A stretch of 64,000 nucleotides of DNA, taken from positions 977,001 to 1,041,000 of the forward strand of contig JBBBDQ010000192.1 of the NCBI GenBank assembly GCA_037127315.1, given 5' to 3'. The translations under genes were made by a program, and so were the position numbers. The first letter of the stretch is position 1; each line of letters opens with the position of its first letter. Shown piece by piece: positions 41,001 through 56,000 of this stretch. The notes under the pieces are model-generated. The model did no database searches. It was not told the origin of the DNA and was given only the letters and a program-made list of their open reading frames with translations. The DNA comes from Ascarosepion bandense. Taxonomy: Eukaryota > Mollusca > Cephalopoda > Sepiida > Sepiidae.

Positions 41001-44000
41001 GAAAAATAGCATGAAATCTGCACAATCACAGAATATTATACATGACCAAGCCTCAGAAAAAAATCACATTTTGCATATAGACCATGAAATTTATGTTTAA
41101 AAAATGTGAATTATTACTAGAAAATATTTTCTATATTAACTTTAATTACTTAGCTTTAATTTGTAAAGATATTATTAAATCTGACAATTATTTAATTTTA
41201 ATCATTTTACGTCCTTTTAAAAGAAAAAAGATAATTCTGATAGTATTATTGAAAACAATAGTATTGTGAAAATTGGCTCTATAAATATTTTTAAACATAA
41301 TTCTAGCAAGACAAAATCCATCCATATATTTTTTAGATATTTCCTAATCTCTTCTCTTTGAAATTATAAGACATTTTAAGATGGAATTAATTACTTTTAA
41401 TATTTTGCTATACAGCTGAGTTTTAACCAATTTCATATACATTCCTAATTTAATTATTTTTTGGAAAGTAGTCAGGGTTCACGTTTCAAAGAGTTAAGGT
41501 CAGAATATAATTTTGATTTGAAAGGTAAAAATGTCAATCAACAGAAAAAAAAAATCAACATCCCCCATATACTATGAAATGATTAGATCACTATCTAAAT
41601 TATTTACAGTTGTACTTAGTTTTTATTATCACAACATTTCTGGCTGTTGTGCTCTCTGGCCTTCTTCAGGTGCTTGTCAGTCTGAGTAATGTTCAAGGAA
41701 TTTCTAATTGAACGTAGGTTATTTTCATCCCAGTCTAATTCAAGTCTTACCTCATTTTGTTTAATTGTTCAGTTATTGCTGGTTCTATTTCCTCTTAGTC
41801 TGAGTATGTCCACACTACCATGCCTAAGGATTGAATTCATAATTATTATGTTACCAAATTGTGACAAACAATCCTGTACCTAGAACTTTGAGCCTTGAAA
41901 CTAATGTTACTTTCTAGTCTCCTATGTTGTTGCTACAGCAGCCTTGTTCATCTCAGAAGTTCATACTTTTTAAATAAAAAATCACATATGTTTAAGGGTA
42001 TGATGATTACATTCTGAATTTAATACAAAGATTTAGGAGAAGCATGTTTGGTAAGTTGTTTTTTTAATTGTTTCCCCCAAAGTAATGCAATAATGCCACT
42101 AGAATGCAGGGGGTCAGTGAAAGTGAAATAGAATGAAAAGACTGAGAATATGAGGGGATTGAACAAAAAGGAACGGTTCAAGACAGAAGTTGACAATTGA
42201 TATTGAATTTAAATTTTTGAAGATTATAGTTATTAAGGGAAGCAAGAATTTCACAGTTGGGAAGTGCAAGATAAGGAGTAATAAAATATGTCGCAATTTT
42301 TTTTTTATAATCATTTCACTCTAAGTAAGGCCGGTCTGCCACTGGTGTGCAGTGGGTTACAGAGAGAGAAAAATCAGGGTACAGAGAATGCCTAAGAGAG
42401 GATGGGAAGTTGATGGGATTTGTGGAGGAGGGTGGGATTTAGGAAAGGAGAGTTAGCAAGTGATATTGCATTTAAACTTTTGGAGATTGTAGTTATCAGG
42501 GAAGCAAGTATACAGAAGGGAGTTTTACAGGCAGGAATTGTGAGAAAAGAAACTATTGGAGTAGAAGTGGTTGTTATATTCAATTATTTTGATGGTAAAT
42601 GGGTGAAACCTAGATGCCAATCTAGTAGCAAGAGTAAATTCATGTGGTCAAGGCACCATGGAAAGAAGCTCATCAGAAAAGAAACCATGAAAATATTTAT
42701 AGAAAAAACAGAGGGAATCCACATCCCATCAGTGATTTAAGGCAAGCTGCAAAGTCAGAATCAACTATGTTGCAGATCCTCCTTTAGATTTTGTTGAGAA
42801 CCTCAAGATGAATAGCAGCAGTACTGAATCAGATAGGGCAACAGTATTCAATGAATGGATGAATGGTATATTTATAAATGTGCAAAATGGATTCTGACAG
42901 AGTGACTTAACCTTCCTAGTGGTAGATGCAGTCATTCTACTTGAAGTTGGTTGAGAGAGTGAGGCCAAGGAAGTGCAGTGCATTACTTTTTAGGAGACTA
43001 GCATCATCCATACTGATGGAAGGTAGGAAAGTTTTTCTATGGGGGTTAAAGAAGAGCAGTTTCATTTTCAAAGTATTCAAATTTGCAAGCCATTTCCTTC
43101 GCAATTCCAACACAGATTGGAGGTCCTTTTCAAGAGCAGCAGTGAGATTTACTCAGTTGGCCTTGGCAGATTTTTTTTATTGAGGCAGGGGTAAATGGTG
43201 GTGTCATCTGTGTAGATTCCTACTTGGGAAATGATTACATCTAGAAGATCATTGATGAAGATCATAAAAAGCATAGGAGTTAGGATAGAGCCTTGAGAGA
43301 TGCCTGTGTTCATATGAAGGGATCTGGAAGCTTGCCAGTACAAAACAAATTTAATTTCACAATATGACAGGAAGGATCAGATTAAATCAAACAATTATCC
43401 AGAAACACTGTAGCTCTGGTGCTTGCACAGAAGGCCAGCATGTCAAACCTTGTCAAATGCTTTTGAGATATCTAGAGCAACAGCTCAAGCTTTCCATTCT
43501 TATCAAGAGTTTGGTATATATATTCAGTGATGGCTGTTAGGATATCAGCAGTAGACCTGGCAAAGCAGAAGTCATATTGTTTATCAGAGAGTGAGATGTG
43601 AGATAATGAATTATTTCAGTGTTGATAAAGCCTTGAACACTTTGCCAAAAATCAATAAGAGGCTAATACAGTGATAATTAGAAGAGTCAGAGAGCTGCCC
43701 AGAGTGTTTAAAAACAAGAAGGACCTTCAACAAGCAGGAAGCAGTGAGGCAATAGTCATAGAGTTTAGAGAGGACAGGAGGGAGCTCAGAGGTGCATTTC
43801 TTTTGGATGATGACTGGAATTCCATTACCTCTACTTGCTTAATTGGAGTCAAGCTTAGAAATTATGTTAGAGACCAGAGACTCAATTCTAGGCAGGAAAT
43901 TGGGTGTAGGTGCTCCAAACGAGTCAAGTGTGAAGTTGGAAGAGAACTTGCTAGCAAAGCACTCAGTCTTGTTCACTGTGCATGTGAGAACCTCAAATAG

Positions 44001-47000
44001 ATTGGATAGGGGAGGGATCAAGGGTTTGAAGATGTTTAGCATATTTTTACAGAGCCACCAGTGGTCTTTAGATCCAAACTTGCAAGATGCTATATGCTGC
44101 TTCATTCTATCAGCAAACAACTTAGTGTCATTTAGGACACACATTCATTACAAGTAGAGACAAAAAGATGCCTTGTAGTCAGACGTGTCACGCCAGTAAA
44201 GCTGGAAAAAGTGATTATTGTAGATTATGGTAACTTAGCGTGCAGGAGAGAACCAAGGAAATAAATAAGGTTTAAATTGGAATATCCTGGCTGAGATAAA
44301 AGCATCAATAGTGGTTTTCACTCAGGAGGAGACTTCAGAGACACAGTCTTCAACAGGGAGACTAAAAACTTTGTTCCAAGGGGCATAACAAAGGAAATCA
44401 CAGAAGAATTAGGAAGGCTGTAGTTACAGAGAATATTGAAGGAAAAGAAGACTAGGTAGAGAAAAAGAAGAAATGGTTTATTAAAGACTCATACATAGAA
44501 CATAAAATCTAGAGTAAATCAACAACTCCTCAAATCCTGCTCGAAAGTGGCTACTTGTCACATTCATAAGTAGGAGCAGTCCATTGTCACAATATTAGGG
44601 AAGAGCAGGAAGTACATAGAGACCTACTGTAAAACAAAAATCAGAAACACTTACAACAAAGACAGTACTAAGTTTATCAAATAGAAAGCAACTATTTAAC
44701 AGGTTGATTAATTGAATATAAAATGTAGATTATGTATTTCCTTGTGAGAGAATTCATTATTTGATCTATTTTCTTGCTTGTTTCAATGTTAGGGTGTATG
44801 TAATTCATTATAAGGATTCATATCAGGTTCATGATTACTTATACAAGATTACTTGTGATGATGGATCACAAATTTAACAGGTTATATTTGCTTTAACAGA
44901 AACAGACTGAGAAAATTCAATTTTTTTTATTTTATATTGTTTTAATCAGGTTAGGAATGCTGTTAATATCTTTTAATAATACATTTTAAGTAATCTTTTC
45001 TAATAAAGTAAAAATTTTAAACTAACCTGAAATAGAAATTGCTGGAAAGATCAACATTCTGAAACATTTTTACATATCTGTAAATAGAAAAAGTAATTTA
45101 AATTTAAACCTTTCAATTATGAAGAAAATCATTAATTTTACTTATTAAAAATGAAAAAAATGATTTAAAAAGTTTGTAGTATCTATAAAATATCTTTAAA
45201 AACTTTTTATTTTTTTACTTAAATTGTGAAAAATTATACACATACACAATGACAAAAAAATACAATTTGCCATATTTAGTCATGTATTTCTTTTTTTTAA
45301 TTTGTCAACAATGACACCATTATATAGAAGTCACTTCTTTTCATTTCTTTAATAGTGGTTGGAATCAAAGTTCAGAAACTCTGGGAAATGTTAAATCTAT
45401 ATTGCTTCTCCATAGTCCAACTACTTGTGCATTGTACTGGTACTGCTATGGAAGAACTTTTATCGATGGTTTATTGCACAAACTGTCTCTTTAGTTTTGT
45501 TTATGGATGAGGCAACATTTGGAAGGGATGGAATAACAAATTTGCACAAGATCATAATAATATAGAGATGCTTCATCAATGTGTCATGGGGGCCTGTAAA
45601 ACCATTAGACACCATGTGGGAGTATTTGAAAGGGTCTGCCAGTCAATGATTTGACAGGTGTATGCATGTAAAGAAGCAAGCTGAGAACATTTTTTGTTAG
45701 GAAGTGCTGTGTTGAGATTCAATGATGGCCTTTTGGATATATATTTATGTGAACATTTTACCTTATTTTAGTGAGGAACTGCCCCCAAAGTTTGTAAAAG
45801 TATTTTTGATGAACCCTGTATATGCAGAAGATTTTAATTCATCTTTTCATTATTTATTTAAATTGATATGGGTGTGTCAATGCTTTATATCACCAATTTC
45901 CCAAACTGACCAAGAGTATCATGAACAGAGAGATCCCCAGCAACTTCAATGTTAACAATTTTGCCAGTCACATTGATTGTATTCTTCTTGCTTAATATTT
46001 ACTACACAATGTAATAAATATTAAACAAGCTAAAGTAGAATTTTATACTCAACATAAAAGATGTTCAAAGTTAAATATATTATAAATATATGATAAAAAA
46101 ATACAAACCTACTCTCATCAGGATGCATATAATGTGTACCAATGTTTGGTATGTATAACATACATGTATCCTCCACTTTATAGATTGTGTGAGGGCCAAT
46201 TAGAGCAACACGATGACGTTTAGTGATAAGGATCATATAATAACCCTCAAGAAAACGAACAAAACCTGAAAAACAAAGATTCAAGTACTATTTACTATTT
46301 TTTAATCCATCTAGTAAATATTCAGAAAAAAATACTATTTCCTACATATTTCCATACTATAAAAATTTCCATATAGAATGCTAGAGAAACTATTACATGA
46401 ACAGAGTCGGTCATATGTAGAATGCTGAAAAGTTCTCAGCCCAACCAAGAAATACTTTGTCATATTGTGAGGAGTCAGACTGAGAAATGTTCAGCATTCT
46501 CCCATATAATTTCACATAAATATTCAAAGAATATTATACTTTCTATTTAAAAATCTAAATTAATCTTGTATTAAATGCAGAGTAATAAAAAGTAAAAGGC
46601 ATAAAAATAAGATGCAAAGAATATACAAGAGAATTTCCAAATTTTCATTAACAAATTTAATTGATGCCTTGACTGCATTTAAATTTGTTAGACATTAATA
46701 TACAATTCTTTTGAGTCTACTTTTTCAACTTTCAAATTGAAGCGAAAATATCAACAGAAACTAATTCCAGAAATTTACCAGCAATTCCAAAAGCAGATAC
46801 AGATCTAAATAGGCCAGAATTGCCTTTTGAAGAAGAAGATTTTGGTCTGTTTCCAGATTCAATCATTGCAAGGATTTTGTGCACTTCATCCGCAGTGTAT
46901 TCTACCTGGAGATATATATATATGTATACATACAAGCATATATACATAAGTTAATTTTCAGTCATATAAAAATGAAACATATTACAAAATTTACTTAATA

Positions 47001-50000
47001 AAAAAAATCAAATGAAAATGAATATACAGTTATTTATAGAATTGAAAATTTGTTAAATAGAAAACTTTTAAATATTTATAAGTTGCATTTTTAGTTGGGA
47101 AATTGAAATACACATCAAGTGTACTGAATTGTAAAACATGTACTGATTCAATAGCTAATACTCTATCATTATAGTTAATTACATAATTAGTCAAACAAAA
47201 GTAGAATGAAAACAAAATACTTTTAAAGTAGAGGTTAGTCAGAAGAATACTGAAACACCTTCCCCACAGTCAGTCTTCAAATTACCCAATTTCCGCAGTT
47301 GGATTGATAAATGGATCTATTCAGTCTACACCCAATCTTAACCCATGTTGTGATTTGATTTGAGCAAATAATCTTCAGGAACTATTGGAAATTAATCATT
47401 CAAGTTGAGTAAGTCACAAATCAAATTCTATCTACTTTCATGCAGACAGCTATCATCCCAACACACATCTTAAGTTGAAATATAGCACTTCAGCAAGTTC
47501 TGTTAAGTTTGGCACAGGGTTCAAGTTGGAGTTCTTCTTAGGCATGCAGTCTCCCCTCCCAACTGCAACTCTCTGATGCTTCGGCCAAACTGCCTCTGAC
47601 CACTTTGAGCTCTCATTTATATGGATTTTCACACAAAACAGGTGTGCAGAATGACCGGTCTGGGAAAGCAGTGATTCCCCTAAAGCCTTCTTTCTCATTT
47701 GGCTTTCAAAGATTAATTATCATTTCAAACTGAGGCTTTTTCCTTTCCAAGAGTAGCAGTCACAGTTATCAATTTGTCCAATCAAATCCTTCCTTCTTTC
47801 CCTTTATTGGTATCTCACACCAACACTATTCAAGGGCCATGAACAACTTCTCCACCTTCCCTAGTTTTCCACCTCTGCCATTTCTTCAGTCCTCCTTTGA
47901 CTGAATAGTATGGTAAATTCACTTGCAGTCATTAATTAAATTTTTATTATTTCAAATTTTTCCTACACAAGGAAAATTCTGGTTCCTAATTAGAGATTTG
48001 CCAGATGACTCACACGATTTCTTACCGGGGTCATTAATCCCTTAATTCACAAAGAAATCCTTATTTCTGACCTTGTTTATAGTGCGGTCTCATCCATTAT
48101 CTGTTTGGCTAGTCATTAAGAAAATTTCATTATTTCAATTTTTCACTTATCTATCCAGTCCTGTGTTTTGATAACTTGTACTAAAAGACAAGTTCATTAA
48201 TCAGCTGTCCAAATTCACCACACGGCTTCTTTTGCTTTTTGCCTTTTAACCTTTCAATGCCAAATAGTGTTACATCTCTCCCATTCCTTGTCATTCACTT
48301 GTATATGACACATGAAGCCCCAAAATTTATGACTAACACTATTTGTCATGCATGCACCATGCAGTTTAAAATGTCTCTTCCCTTGTAACACCCCAGATGA
48401 GGTCCGAACAATTTCTCCAGCGGCCGTTCTCCACGCTGTGATGTTGCTGAGGGTTGGTTGAAAAAGTCGAAGTCTCAAGCTGGGGTACAAGATAAACTAT
48501 TGAAGGAACGAACTTCCATAACTTGGATGAGTTTAATCGATGCTTTATTTTGTTCAGAGTTAGTCTTGCAGTTGGGGCGATGTGACACTCAGTTCTAATT
48601 CTAATTAATGGAGATCAAATGCCGAACCGTCCAACTCAGACGAACGGAGTTTCCCTTCTTCAGTGTGCCTGACACACATAGCTACTTCAAGCACACGCCC
48701 GGCTGAACTGTTCAGCTCAGAAAAATCACTTGTATTTATATTGAAATAATCAGAAGTTCACTAGACCACTGGCTTAAAACATAAGATAAGCATTGGTGAC
48801 TGTAAGTCCAAAATTTCAAGGTACTTAAATTTTGTTTCCTCTGATGTGTAAACATCCCGCAGACATCCTGTCTGCACTCAGCCTCCAACAATGTATTTTC
48901 CAGGATTTTTTATCTTAATAAAGCTTTGTGTGAAGGCTGTCGGATGTTTTTATAGCCCTGACACTTTACCCGTAACCAGGTGTTTTTTTTTATTGCCTGG
49001 AGAAAGGGAAAATTCTATTATCTTTTCTTTATTTTCTTAATGTGTGGTCAAGATACAGTAAAGACAGTTTTTGACCTGGTCACTTTCCTAAACGTTTATC
49101 TTTTATCACATCAAATCACTTAGTCAAATATTTTATGGGACGACTGGTAGGATTTAACAGTAATCTGATACCTTTTCTCTTCCACAAATTTACTTATAAA
49201 AGAAAAAGTGTTTATTTATTTTTTCCTTTTCTTTTTCACTTTTGTTAAGCGAAACATGTTTTTAAACTATTTTTCTATTCTTAATCTAAAATAAATTTCT
49301 TAATCTAAATAAAATATATATTTTACAAATCCAACTTAATATATGCCTAGTTATTGTGTCACACTCTTCTTTTGGTTGTATCATGCTATGTCTAAAATGT
49401 CTTTAATAATACAATGTTAAAATTGTTTTTCCTTTTCTTTTGGGTGTATCATGCAATGTTTAAAATATCCTTAATCATGCAACATTTAGATTTTTTAAAT
49501 GTCCTTCTTCCTCATTTGTGCACATCATGGAATCATTTAAAATCTGAGGTTCTCAGCATCCCTTAAAGTTTCATTTTTCTATGCACATGTTCATGTATAT
49601 ATGGAGTTCACAGTACTCCTCAAAATTTATGTGAGTTTTATGGTTTATTCTTCTTGATCATCATTCTTCTCTCTGTAATCGTAAGGTTTGATGTTTCTTC
49701 AATGGGTGTCAATTCTGGCTCCTCTTTTCTTCTCTCCACAATAGAGGGTTTTGAAGTTTCTTCAATAAGTGTTGACTCTTCTTCTTGATTTGACTTGTCT
49801 GAATAAAGGACACTACTCTCAAGCTGCTGCATACATCAATTGTAATTTTCCTATACCTTTTAAATTTTCATATTGCTGATATAATTGCAGCAATGGTTAT
49901 CAAGGTATCTATCAATGCTGGCTAGTTTATTATGATTCCCTTATTGTTGTCTCAAACCATATTCTCTTTTCCCAAAATATTTGTCTGTTTATTGATTCAG

Positions 50001-53000
50001 ACTAATCCTTTCTATTGATTGTAAAAATTTTGGCATCTTTTCTAGGTTAACCTCAGGAAACCTGCCCATCATGGGTTCCCATAATTTTGAGCAATTTTCT
50101 AAACTTTTGTCAATTATCCCTATAATTGAATCCTTTTCTTCAAATTTCTCTTTGGCCTGGCAATATGGGGATAGGGAGATGGATATCCCAAATGTCAAAC
50201 ACCCCATGGGTAGTTTCATCAAGGAAAATAGAGGTATCAGTGTCCTGGTGGATTCCCCCCACATACCCTGGACACATCAGCTGGCTTCTGTGTGGTCACT
50301 GCCCACATTCTATCAGATATACTGATGGCTTGTGGTAACACTGTGTTTACCAATAACTCTACTTGGCAATTTTCCTTAATCCCCTCTCTATTGCTTTTGA
50401 ATAGCTCAAGTATGCACAATTTCAAGTACACAAAACCGGTTACATATGACTTAGTAAGGTACATGTTCCCAAAGCATTATCCCTTCATTTCCTTGCTTTT
50501 TCTGTCATCAGCAACATAAATTTTGTCCTAGCTGAATTCAAAGCTACACATTCTACCTGAATTTTGTATCTCGCAACTACCTCCCAAGCCCTGAACTATT
50601 GGGGGTAGGGAATAGGTAAATTTATGATTTGATATACTTCAAAAATACTTTCTCCGTCTAACAACGAAGTGGGCATTAACACTAGCAATCTCTCATTCTC
50701 CAACAAAGTAACACAACCTAGTGCATTGTAATATTTCCATAATTCCTTGGTGGACTCCATTGGCAACCTCAAATGACAGGTTAACTCAGTCTGTATTTTC
50801 AATAATAATTCTTTCAAGTGACTAGGAGTCATTATACCTAATGACAACATATCCAGTTAAGCTCTCACATGCTCCAATAAAATTGTTAGAGACTGACTAG
50901 TTCATTGCACCTTACCAGTAATGATAATTAACTGAAAAACTGCTGTATAAATTCATTCAATTCCTGCAACTCATCTGACATAGCCCCCAAACTACTAGCT
51001 ACTTCCTTTCAGTTATTTATTAACCAATTGGTATTTTCCCTATTCTTTGCTAGATCCAATCTTGTCCATTCAGTATGGATACACTTTATCTCACCACCTG
51101 AGCTAGGATTCTTTGATTCTTTTCTACTTCTCCCAGGTTCCGCCTTATAACCTTGACATCACTTTCAGTCACTGTTCCAAGTCGGACACTTAACACTTTT
51201 CCAACAATGGGGACTATTACCGTGACCCTCGCTATCAGAAGATTGTTATTATTCTGAGGGTCTTGCTACTGCCCTGTTCAATGCTCTTCAAATAATTCCT
51301 CGTGTCTTTCCACAGGGCTTCTGATTCCAGAGAGTACAACAGTCCAAGATATCTCTCTTCCTTGGGATATTTTTGTGCTACCTTTAGTCTGGCCATTCTC
51401 AGTTTCTTTATCTCACTCTCCAATTTGTTCAATAGTAACTCATATGGGTTCAAATCTATTACAAAGGTGACCAATTATTTTGACTTGGTTAATATTACAT
51501 CACTTGTTTTCTTGAAAATTGTATTTTTGCTGTGTTTTCAAGTTTCTGTCACCACTATCATCAGTCTTTGTATGCCAGCCATTCCTGCAAGTGTAACAAG
51601 CTTTTCTTGTTTTTACTCCATTATCCACTTTGTTTATTTTCATACTCAATGACTCTGAAGTACTCTTATTTCTTCCTTCTGTTCGTTTCCCAACCTTAAC
51701 CTTTATTTCCCCTTTTAAACTTACCTTTCGTAGACTGGTGAAGTTTAGACATATAAGCAGCACCCTCACCCCAAGGGTCGTACTTTATCAATACTATTGC
51801 TGAACAAGCACATGCATCCATACGCAGACCAACAACAACACCAGAAATTAATTTCCTCTATCCTTCATGATGTGCTAACCACATCTCCATCCCTTCCGAC
51901 TAGCACTTTCAGTTAGTTAACAGATAGGGTTTTGAACAAGACCTGTGCCATTGCACACCAACACCCATCCATCTCACTCAGTTCATAGTCTTATTGTTTC
52001 TACTGTGATTCAGGATTTTCTGCTCCTTTCAGTCTCTTCTTAAGAGGTAACTATGGCTCAATTTCTAGTCCTTTTCCTCCCTTAACTGTTTTTGGAGTTG
52101 AAAAAGATGTATTTCATCGTCCTTCTATTCACTTACCTCTTCCTTTTCTTCAGGAAGTTTTAAGTCAGAACCCTGGACTTCACTACTGGGGTTCTTTGCT
52201 CCTCCAATGGTTTGCTGACAATGGTGGGACCAGGCAGTGACATCACAAGGCTCTTCATGTGACAATATCAACACAGATGACAAATGAGCGCTGCACTGGT
52301 ACATGGACCACCTTGCTAGGTTTGCTATTGACAGCTTCTGCTGGCTGTTGTCCTGTCTATCTCTCTTCTTCCTCAACAGAGTTCTTGTCCATTTCCATTT
52401 CTTCTGGCTCCACAAGAGTTGCTCTCCTCATCCTTGCCTTCTTGATATTTGGTTTAGTTACTTCCCAATTAGATGTCCCAGCTAATGTCAGGTCATTGGC
52501 ATGAGCCCTCTTAATTCACCCTGCCCTCTGATCCCAGATTATGAATGCCACTGGACCTGTCTGTTCCACTATTTTATAATAGGGTTCCCACCTCTGGCCC
52601 AGCTTTTTTTCTTTCAAGTGGATTTTGTAGTACACAGGGTTTCCAACCCTTAATTCTACCTCCTTTCTTCTGCTATTTACGCTTTCATTCATATTTTTCT
52701 GTGCTCTCTTTATTCTCCTGTGACTGGATGAACAATTTATGCTCTTGTTCGATTATTAATTGGTGATGGTCTTCTCCCATATACTTTCTGCAGGTTTTTA
52801 TTAAATTATCTACCGTCAAATCCACATCTCTCCCAACTAGCATGTAACAGGATGTGAATTTAGTGGTTTCATTAATCATAAACCTTACAGCTGCTACGGG
52901 CATAGGTCAGACACAGGTCCCAATTTTCAGTGTTATACCTTGCTAACTTGGCTAATACATCTCCCAGGGTCCTATGGAATCTTTCTACTTTTGCATTACT

Positions 53001-56000
53001 CTGGGGATGATAGGAAGCCATGGTTATGTGCTCCACATGCATGCTTTCCAGGACCTCTGTCATTATTTTGTTCACATTTTCTGCACAGGGGCACCATACC
53101 TAGGGAATATTTAATTCATCACAAATTCAGCTACTGTCTGAGCTTTCTCATCTAGTACAGCCTATGCCTCAGGCCAGTTTGTCAGCCAGTCTACAAAGCT
53201 CACTATGCAGATATTGCCTCTAAAGGTCTCCCTATATGGTCCTGATACATCCATGCTTATCTTTTCAAAGGAAAAATTTGAGACATCTGTCCCTTTCATT
53301 GGTGCCATCTCCTGTCTTCTGCCTTGCCTTTGGCACACCATGCAACCTTGGACATAGTTACCTCATATAATCCAGGCCAATAATAATTTCTTCCCATGAG
53401 GTCACAGGTCTTATTGATCCCCATATATCCCAACTTTTCATGACATTGCTTTAATATTTTCGACCTTAGGTACATATAACCTAAGTTTTACTTCTTCATC
53501 TCTTCCTGAGAGATAATATAGCCTCTTTTCATCTATTACATGTTTGGAGGTCTCTCCTGCCTCTACTTTCACTCTGAGGGCAGCTATTTCATTGTCTCCC
53601 TGATCCTTCTCAATTTCTTATATCCAATGAGAATCAGTCGCCTTGTGTGTGGCTTCCTCTGCATCCATCTCTATCACAGGACTGTCTTTCAGCCTATTCG
53701 AGTTGATCACTCCTATTTGGTAGGCCCTATCATCTACCCCTGACTCCACCCTCACAGATTTTGCTTCTAACTGCTTCGGTATCCTGGAGGGTAGGTCTGC
53801 ACAGGTATTCCAGCCAGGTAGTCTCTTGCAGCTGTATCTACTCAATTTCAGAGCTCATTGTTGGATCTTCTTGTTCATCCAGTCAACCTCCAGTAAGTAT
53901 TGGAGTGGCTTATGGTCAGTTTTGACAGTAAAGGCCACCCCACTTAAGTAGTAATCCAACTTTTGTAAAGCATACATAATGGTGTATGCCTCTCTCTATC
54001 ACCATCCATCTCTGTTGCATTGCAGAGAGCCTGTGTAACAGAAAATATACTGGTACTTCTTCCAGTATAGCTGGCACTAGACCATCCCTATCTGGGCATG
54101 GTTGGGTAAGGACTGCTGGGATCTGAATATGTCAGCAAGGGAATAGTGGTCAACTGCTCCTTCAGACAGTCAAATGCTTTCTGGCAGTTCTCCATCCACA
54201 TAAACCTGGTACGCTTTTTAGTCAATGCTATTAGACGAATTGCTAATTTCGAAAATGCTGGGATGAAGTGCCTATAGTAACCTATAGCCCTTATGAAACC
54301 TCTTACTTGTCTCACCATCTTTGGCACTGCTATTTCTCTCACTTTTACCTTATCTAAATCAGGCTTAATCCCTCTTCTGTTCATCACAAAACTGAGGTAC
54401 TTAGTCTCCTCTCTCATAAACTGTTGACAGTTTTAATTTTAGGCCAGGTCTTCTCAATCAACCCAAAACCTGTCCCAAATGGTCAAAATGTTGTTCTGGT
54501 GCCTCTGAGAACACCAAAATGTTGTCCAGATCTGCCATAGTGAAGTCTTTTGCTCTGCTTAACACTATGGATATCAGCTGCTGAAATATATTCAAGGCGT
54601 TTTCCAAACGAAATGGCATAACCCAGAATCAAAACAAGCCCATGTGGCAAACAAACACAGTCTTTTCCCTATTGATCTCATCGAGGGCCACCTTCCAGTG
54701 CCCTGATCTTAGATCTATGGTGGAGAAGTATTTAGCCTTCTCCAACAAAGCCAATATGTCATCTATTAAGGGCAGGAACTGCTAAGGTCTTAGAGATGGT
54801 GTTCAATTTCCTAAAATCGATACAAAACTTGTGTCCACTGTCTTTTTTATCTACTACAACTATTGGGAAGCTCCATGGAGATTCAGATCTCTCAATCACC
54901 TCTGCTTCTGATATATCTCAGACTGCTTCTTCTACTAGGGACCTTTTATGGGTAGGTGTTCAATAGGGTCTCAATTTGATAGGCAACTGGTCGTCAGTGT
55001 ATCTGCATCCTCAATGTGTGGGTCTTTCCTAAGTTCTTGTCTGATTTGACTACCACATGGTTAGCCCTTAACAGACATCCCATTCTAGCCCTAAACTTAG
55101 CAGGGGTTACTATCTCTTTATCCCTTATACACTCCATTTGCTTTGATTCTCTCTTTTTTTCTTTATTAAACTTCATTCTGTGTATAGTCCTTAATGGAAG
55201 GGCCCTTCTTACGTTTTCTCCCTTATTTTTATTGTCTTCATGGCCTGATTAGCCAACACAATAGACACTACTTCTGCTGCCTCTACCACTGTTTCCCACA
55301 AGGCTACTTCACTTTTCTCAGTGCCATCCACTTCCATGGGGATCAATTGGAGAGCTCTTCTTTTTAATTTTCTTTTTGTCACTAGCCTGCTTCTTCCTGA
55401 CACTGCAGACTTAGGGGGTAACTTCATTTCTTCAACCACCACTGTCACGGTCCCCTCATGAGTGCTTCTTATGGCGTCTCTGTGCCATTTACTATTAACA
55501 TGAGGGGACTGAATTTAATCTGTGTCTTGTGGTGATATAGCCAATCCTCTTCCAAGATCACTTCTCCACAGAGGTCTGGAGTCACCTAAGATTTATGGAC
55601 ACCCTAAGTCCTACTTACTCTCACTAGAAGCTTCACCATTCCTCTTATTCTCATAGGTTCACCATCTGCGTGACAAATATCTATATCAGGTCTTATCTTC
55701 CACCTATTATTCCGGTTCCTATACTTTTCTTCCCTCATCAGGGAAACCAATGCCCCTGTATCTATTAAGGTCTGCATTGTTGACCCCCACCAACACCGAT
55801 ACTCCTGGATCAACAAAGAAGACAGACACCTTAGCTGTTTTCCACTTGGGGTTACACCTCTCTGCCCACCCAAACATAGATGCTGGCAGTAACAGTCCCT
55901 CAATGTCCCTACTGGAGGTCCTTAACCATCCCCCTCCATGCTGGGGTGCTCTTGGCTGGATTTCCTGAGGTTTCCTCACCCTATCTCTAGAAGACAGTTT

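Noticed and set aside
48384..49363. A host CpG-island promoter
   Set aside because: The block is only locally GC-richer and has LTR-like ends; no coding exon follows in either direction.
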